NCBI RefSeq assembly: GCF_900104155.1
Contig: NZ_FMYB01000011.1
Location: forward strand, 1-64,000
DNA: 64,000 bases
DNA from: Butyrivibrio sp. INlla16
Lineage (GTDB): Bacteria > Bacillota > Clostridia > Lachnospirales > Lachnospiraceae
Direction of reading: 5' to 3'
In this document: positions 60,189 to 64,000 of the stretch, one piece after another
Numbering within the stretch: the first letter of the stretch is position 1
Layout of the letters: each line of letters begins with the position of its first letter
Notes under the pieces: model-generated
Database searches by the model: none
Told to the model about the DNA's origin: nothing
Seen by the model: the letters and a program-made list of their open reading frames with translations, nothing else
Made by a program: the position numbers and the translations under genes

Positions 60189-61358
60189 TCAGACATCTTT
60201 TCTGACAACACGAACTCTGATAACGCCTTCGATATTCTTGAGTTTATCAGTAATTTCATCAGAAATGGTGCTCTCTACATCGATGATGGTATAAGCGTAA
60301 TCACCACGGGATTTATTGGTCATATTTGAAATATTGAATCCATCATTACCAAGAACCTGTGTAAATTTACCGATCATACCTGCAACATTCTTATGAATGA
60401 TTGCAAATCTGGGACTTGTGCAGATACCCTGCTCACAGCGAGGCATATTTACTGAATTTACAATGTTACCGTTCTCTAGGTAATCTTTCATCTGAAGAAC
60501 AGCTTTCACTGCGCAGTTATCCTCTGATTCCTCTGTTGAAGCGCCAAGGTGAGGAATAACAATACAGCCATCATGACCTGCGGTAACAGTATTCGGGAAG
60601 TCAGTAACATACTTTCTGATTTTTCCTGAATTGATTCCTGAAAGAACATCTGTCTCGTTGCAAAGAATATCTCTTGCGAGGTTGATGAGGATAACACCCT
60701 TCTTCATCTTAGCTATAGCTTCGGCGTTAACCATGCCTTTTGTATTTTCAAGTGCAGGAACATGAATTGTTATAATATCGCACTTTGAATAAATATCATC
60801 GACGTTAGTAACATGCTTAACATCAGAGGAAAGGCTCCATGCAGCATCAACAGAAAGATACGGATCATAACCATAAACATCCATACCTAAATTTCTGGCA
60901 GCATTTGCCACTCTTACACCAATAGCTCCGAGGCCTATAATTCCGAGCTTCTTACCGGCAATCTCAGTACCTGCAAACTTTTTCTTTGTCTTCTCTGTAA
61001 GTTTTGCTATTTCAGGGTCACCCGCATTTGCACTTACCCACTGAACTCCACCGATGATATCACGGGAAGCGATGAGCATAGCTGCAATTACCATTTCCTT
61101 TACACCGTTAGCATTTGCTCCGGGTGTATTGAATACAACAATGCCTTCCTCAGCGCAGCGATCTACGGGAATATTGTTGACTCCGGCACCTGCTCTTGCG
61201 ATAGCAAGGAGATTCTCGGAAAACTCCATCTCGTTCATATTGGCACTTCTTACAAGTACACCATCTGCATCATCGATATTATCTACTACTTCATACTGAT
61301 CTGTGAAATTGTTTAATCCAACCTTTGCAATAGGATTAAGGCACTTATATTTAAACAT
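60189..61358 (-). CDS. serA: D-3-phosphoglycerate dehydrogenase
   Basis: First step of serine synthesis, oxidising 3-phosphoglycerate with NAD+. 389 residues with NAD motif GIIGLGAIGVRVANAARNLGM, LINLARDILCNE, the catalytic His in IPHLGASTEESEDN and a C-terminal ACT domain (about 320-389, RFAIIHKNVAGMIGKFTQVL). This is the short form without the intervening domain of the long SerA. The ACT domain suggests feedback control by serine. AAGGAG precedes the ATG; it follows serC by 26 bases. Confidence 0.95.
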   Translation of the reverse strand: MFKYKCLNPIAKVGLNNFTDQYEVVDNIDDADGVLVRSANMNEMEFSENLLAIARAGAGVNNIPVDRCAEEGIVVFNTPGANANGVKEMVIAAMLIASRDIIGGVQWVSANAGDPEIAKLTEKTKKKFAGTEIAGKKLGIIGLGAIGVRVANAARNLGMDVYGYDPYLSVDAAWSLSSDVKHVTNVDDIYSKCDIITIHVPALENTKGMVNAEAIAKMKKGVILINLARDILCNETDVLSGINSGKIRKYVTDFPNTVTAGHDGCIVIPHLGASTEESEDNCAVKAVLQMKDYLENGNIVNSVNMPRCEQGICTSPRFAIIHKNVAGMIGKFTQVLGNDGFNISNMTNKSRGDYAYTIIDVESTISDEITDKLKNIEGVIRVRVVRKDV

Positions 61359-61384
61359 TTTATTCTCCTTTATCTATGATCCGA

Positions 61385-62467
61385 TCAACCATTATTTTTC
61401 TCAAATGCTTCCATGAAGTCTACTAGCTTCTGTACGCCTTCCTTTGGCATAGCATTGTAGATACTTGCGCGCATTCCGCCTACGCTTCTGTGTCCCTTAA
61501 GACTTACAAGGCCGTTAGCTGTAGCCTCTGCGATGAATTTTGCATTGAGATCATCAGAATCTGTAACGAAAGGAACATTCATAAGTGATCTGTCTTCAGG
61601 CCTTACAGTACCCTTGAACATCTTGCTGTTATCAAGGAAATCATAGAGAATTGCAGCCTTCTCCTCATTTCTCTTCTTCATCTCTACAAGGCCGCCCTGA
61701 GACTTAAGCCACTTGAATACCAGTCCGCACATATAAATTGCCCAGCAGTTGGGAGTATTGTAAAGAGAACCGTTGTCTGCCTGTGTCTTCCACTTAAGCA
61801 TCGTAGGAACGAAATCAGGAACATCATCTCTAATGAGGTCTTCTCTGATAATACTAATTACAAGACCGGCAGGACCTACATTCTTTTGAACACCGCCATA
61901 GATAACCCCGTAATCATTTACATTTACAGGCTCAGAAAGGAAGCATGAAGATACATCCGAAACAAGGATATGTCCCTTAGTATTGGGAAGCTTCTTAAAC
62001 TTTGTGCCGTAAATTGTGTTATTTTCACAGATATATACATAATCTGCATCTTCTGGAATATCCAGATCGGAGCAATCCGGAATGTATGAGAAAGTCTTGT
62101 CTGCACTTGATGCAACCTCTACAGCATCGCCGTACTTTTTAGCCTCAGCAAGGGCCTTCTTAGCCCACTGACCAGTAACAATATATGCCGCCTTTTTGTT
62201 CTGCATAAGGTTCATCGGAACAGCTGCAAACTGCTGGCTAGCACCTCCCTGGAGGAATAAAACCTTATAGTTGTCCGGAATATTCATAAGATCTCTGATA
62301 TCCTGTTCAGCTGTCTGAATAACCTGATCAAACGTTTTTGATCTGTGACTCATCTCATTGATGGACATACCGCAACCGTTATAATCAAGCATTTCTGCCG
62401 CTGCCTGCTTCAAAACCTCTTCCGGAAGTACTGCCGGACCTGCACTAAAATTGTAAACTCGTGACAC
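61385..62467 (-). CDS. serC: Phosphoserine aminotransferase
   Basis: Transaminates 3-phosphohydroxypyruvate to phosphoserine. 360 residues, class V aminotransferase: VYNFSAGPAVLPEEVL, EMSHRSKTFDQVI, FLQGGASQQFA, the PLP lysine in YGGVQKNVGPAG, and GHRSVGGMRASIYNAMP. Start codon GTG with AGGAGG about nine bases upstream. It heads the serC-serA-DUF1015 operon behind a strong promoter and a repeat cluster. No serB phosphatase is in the window. Confidence 0.96.
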   Translation of the reverse strand: MSRVYNFSAGPAVLPEEVLKQAAAEMLDYNGCGMSINEMSHRSKTFDQVIQTAEQDIRDLMNIPDNYKVLFLQGGASQQFAAVPMNLMQNKKAAYIVTGQWAKKALAEAKKYGDAVEVASSADKTFSYIPDCSDLDIPEDADYVYICENNTIYGTKFKKLPNTKGHILVSDVSSCFLSEPVNVNDYGVIYGGVQKNVGPAGLVISIIREDLIRDDVPDFVPTMLKWKTQADNGSLYNTPNCWAIYMCGLVFKWLKSQGGLVEMKKRNEEKAAILYDFLDNSKMFKGTVRPEDRSLMNVPFVTDSDDLNAKFIAEATANGLVSLKGHRSVGGMRASIYNAMPKEGVQKLVDFMEAFEKNNG

Positions 62468-62512
62468 TGTTTCTTTCCTCCTGTTTTTTCCAAAAATACA
62501 AAAATTTTTTTC

Positions 62513-62542
62513 ACACTTTTACACTTTACTTTTTCAAAGTGT
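62513..62542. promoter_or_regulatory. Repeat cluster at the serC transcription start
   Basis: ACACTTT occurs at 62513-62519 and 62521-62527 as an 8-base-spaced direct repeat, and the inverted AAAGTGT at 62536-62542. The cluster covers the predicted start point, as expected for a repressor operator. Confidence 0.45.
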
Positions 62543-62549
62543 TAATACT

Positions 62550-62577
62550 ATTCTATATAGAAATATTTTTTTGTCAA
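62550..62577 (-). promoter_or_regulatory. Promoter of the serC-serA-DUF1015 operon
   Basis: Perfect TTGACA (62572-62577), 16-base spacer, TAGAAT (62550-62555) on the minus strand. Predicted start about 62543, with a 75-base leader. Confidence 0.75.
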
Positions 62578-62617
62578 CTATATATTCAATAATTAATGTT
62601 ATTTAATAATTCTAAAA

Positions 62618-62650
62618 TAAAAAATGATGTCACACGGACATCATTTTTAT
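62618..62650 (-). terminator. Rho-independent terminator after the L,D-transpeptidase
   Basis: A 12-bp stem AAAAATGATGTC/GACATCATTTTT (62620-62631 with 62637-62648), loop of five, with six T on the minus strand. Confidence 0.88.
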
Positions 62651-62746
62651 CTCTTAAAAACAAATCTTCTATTAAACTGATAAGCAATAAAAAAGCGGAA
62701 TATCTTCGCTGCTTCTTTGCGAATTATTATAAGCTTTAATTCTTTA

Positions 62747-64000
62747 TCAATAATATAAAAGGACCGGCACACCAACATCTACGAGCTCATAAAGTCTTTC
62801 CATGAGATCCAGAGGAGAATTGATACATCCGTGTGAGCCTGAATGTTTATATATCTCACCGCCGAATTCGCTTCTCCAGGTAGCATCATGAATTCCAATT
62901 CCTTTATTAACTCCAAGCCAATAATTCACGTAGGACGCATAATCCACTCCGCGAAGAATCGTATGATATCTTTTATTATATATATGAAAAAGCCCTACCG
63001 GGGTACCACGCCCAAGCGCAGTATTACCGGTAACTATATCATATTGAATGGTTAGTTTTCCGTTCTTATAATATCTTAATCTCTGATTGCCCATATCAAC
63101 TAGAATATATTCATCCCCGAGCTCTTTTGCATCTATTGCAAAGGATTTGTTCGGAAATGTTATTTCGGTTTCAGCAGGCCCCATGCCCTCCACAGAGTTT
63201 ACAAAATCCTCGAATTCCTGCTTTTCATCATAAAGTTTTCCGTTCTTGTTACCACTTACATAAATAGTACTTTTCTGGCCTTTCTGGTATCTTTCTATAC
63301 AATTGTTGGTGTCATATTTCCTTAGCCCCTCGCAAACAAAATCATAGATTTTTGAGCAGCTAAGAAGAAGATTTCCTTCCTTATCGGTTATGAATTCCTC
63401 TTCTACCTTGTAGTCCTCATCCGGGAATTCAATCATCTTATCGCCGGCAAGGAAGAATCCTTTTCCGGGATTTTCCTCATCAAAATCTTCGTCCCGGGCC
63501 TCTTCAAGTTCATCAATTTTAACAATCCAGTCCGCTAAATCGGATGAATCTGCCTTCATCAAATTTTCGCCGATTTTGATTGAAGCTTTAATATTCTGAA
63601 CGCTCTCGATCTTATCATAAAGTGCCTTTAATTCTTTATCATTTTCGGTTATTGTTCTTACATCGTACAACTCTTTATTACTACTAAGATCCAATTCATA
63701 GACTTTATTGTAAAATCCCTCTTTTACACTTTCGTAGAACTTGTCGAAATTAGGTGTCTTCTGATCACACACTTCAAGATAGAAACCTTCATCATTGCTT
63801 TTTAATTCGTAAGAATCCGATCTTTCCACATCAAAAATAGCCCAGGTAGACAATAAGTCCATAAGTTTATTCTCATCAAACGTCGGATTTCCCGGTATTT
63901 TTTTACTTCTGGAAGTTAACAGATTGATTCCCCACGCAAAAGGATTCTGGTCATCTAGCATTTTTTTGAGTTCATCGTAATAATCAACCTTGAAATCAAT
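62747..64000 (-). CDS. L,D-transpeptidase (YkuD), N-terminus beyond window
   Basis: Forms 3-3 cross-links or attaches proteins in peptidoglycan. The frame stays open to the window edge, 13 codons past the first visible ATG (63961), so the true start and any membrane anchor are outside. About 417 residues are visible. The middle part resembles the putative peptidoglycan-binding domain that often precedes YkuD (two related segments around 25-130 and 140-265). The YkuD domain ends the protein with DMGNQRLRYYKNGKL, GRGTPVGLFHIYNK, GIHDATW and the catalytic HSGSHGCINSP. It closes with a strong terminator. Confidence 0.92.
   Translation of the reverse strand: MDFKVDYYDELKKMLDDQNPFAWGINLLTSRSKKIPGNPTFDENKLMDLLSTWAIFDVERSDSYELKSNDEGFYLEVCDQKTPNFDKFYESVKEGFYNKVYELDLSSNKELYDVRTITENDKELKALYDKIESVQNIKASIKIGENLMKADSSDLADWIVKIDELEEARDEDFDEENPGKGFFLAGDKMIEFPDEDYKVEEEFITDKEGNLLLSCSKIYDFVCEGLRKYDTNNCIERYQKGQKSTIYVSGNKNGKLYDEKQEFEDFVNSVEGMGPAETEITFPNKSFAIDAKELGDEYILVDMGNQRLRYYKNGKLTIQYDIVTGNTALGRGTPVGLFHIYNKRYHTILRGVDYASYVNYWLGVNKGIGIHDATWRSEFGGEIYKHSGSHGCINSPLDLMERLYELVDVGVPVLLYY

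Noticed and set aside
1..64000. tRNA, rRNA, CRISPR arrays, prophage genes
   Set aside because: I looked for cloverleaf-like ends, regular repeats and phage structural genes and found none, though small RNAs cannot be excluded without covariance models.

Overview
The window reads as chromosomal DNA of a low-GC Gram-positive anaerobe of the Lachnospiraceae (Clostridia), probably Butyrivibrio or a close relative. I base this on gene content and order (mutS-mutL-miaA beside a YnbB-like PLP enzyme, then radC-mreB-mreC-mreD-PBP2-rodA), the serC-serA-DUF1015 operon, families I know mainly from Lachnospiraceae (DUF3798, DUF6033-like), strong Shine-Dalgarno sites with frequent TTG starts, and a flagellar-type promoter. 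I did no database search. No rRNA, tRNA, CRISPR array or prophage was recognised, and no gene-free stretch exceeds about 300 bases.

Layout. 1-197 is the N-terminal end of an ISL3-type transposase cut by the window edge. It is followed by a malic enzyme (+) and a convergent M32 carboxypeptidase (-). 3.3-9.0 kb (+) is a five-gene ABC transporter operon with a DUF3798 lipoprotein, a double ATPase, two permeases and a small membrane-anchored protein; its substrate is unknown. From 9.1 kb to the end nearly everything is on the minus strand.

Reading leftwards along transcription, the minus-strand blocks are as follows. An L,D-transpeptidase is cut by the right edge. Next comes serine synthesis (serC, serA, DUF1015). 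Then a polyamine locus (speA, speE, carboxynorspermidine synthase, nspC, aguA, aguB) is interrupted by a lone plus-strand CheY, tcdA and upp. Then come a FeoA-domain protein, gltX, a UvrD-like helicase and a DUF4349 lipoprotein. A three-gene phosphorelay follows (hybrid kinase, REC-HPt, double REC). Next is a DUF6033-like/DUF1292 pair behind a sigma-28-like promoter. A long overlapping block follows: a degenerate GH13 protein, DUF5662, pepT, miaB, mutS, mutL, miaA and a methionine gamma-lyase-like protein. The rod-shape operon comes next (radC, mreB, mreC, mreD, PBP2, rodA, mgsA, a D,D-carboxypeptidase). The last blocks are a small P-loop protein, a HlyD-like protein with sepF, aroB-lspA-rluD, a cytidylate-kinase-like protein, yfbR, and an 822-residue adenosine-deaminase-like protein with a SLOG-like C-terminus.

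How it works together. The polyamine genes cover arginine to agmatine to N-carbamoylputrescine to putrescine to (carboxy)spermidine. The mre/PBP2/RodA/SepF/D,D-carboxypeptidase/L,D-transpeptidase genes cover wall elongation, division and remodelling. MutS/MutL/RadC/MiaA/MiaB cover genome and tRNA maintenance.

Most unusual items: the deaminase-SLOG fusion beside a dNMP nucleotidase; an intact GH13 protein whose catalytic motifs are all degenerate; a methylglyoxal synthase with Ser at the catalytic Asp position; the uncharacterised transporter operon; a structured RNA leader on the P-loop gene; and terminator-like hairpins set directly against the starts of speA, aroB, yfbR and the HlyD-like gene.
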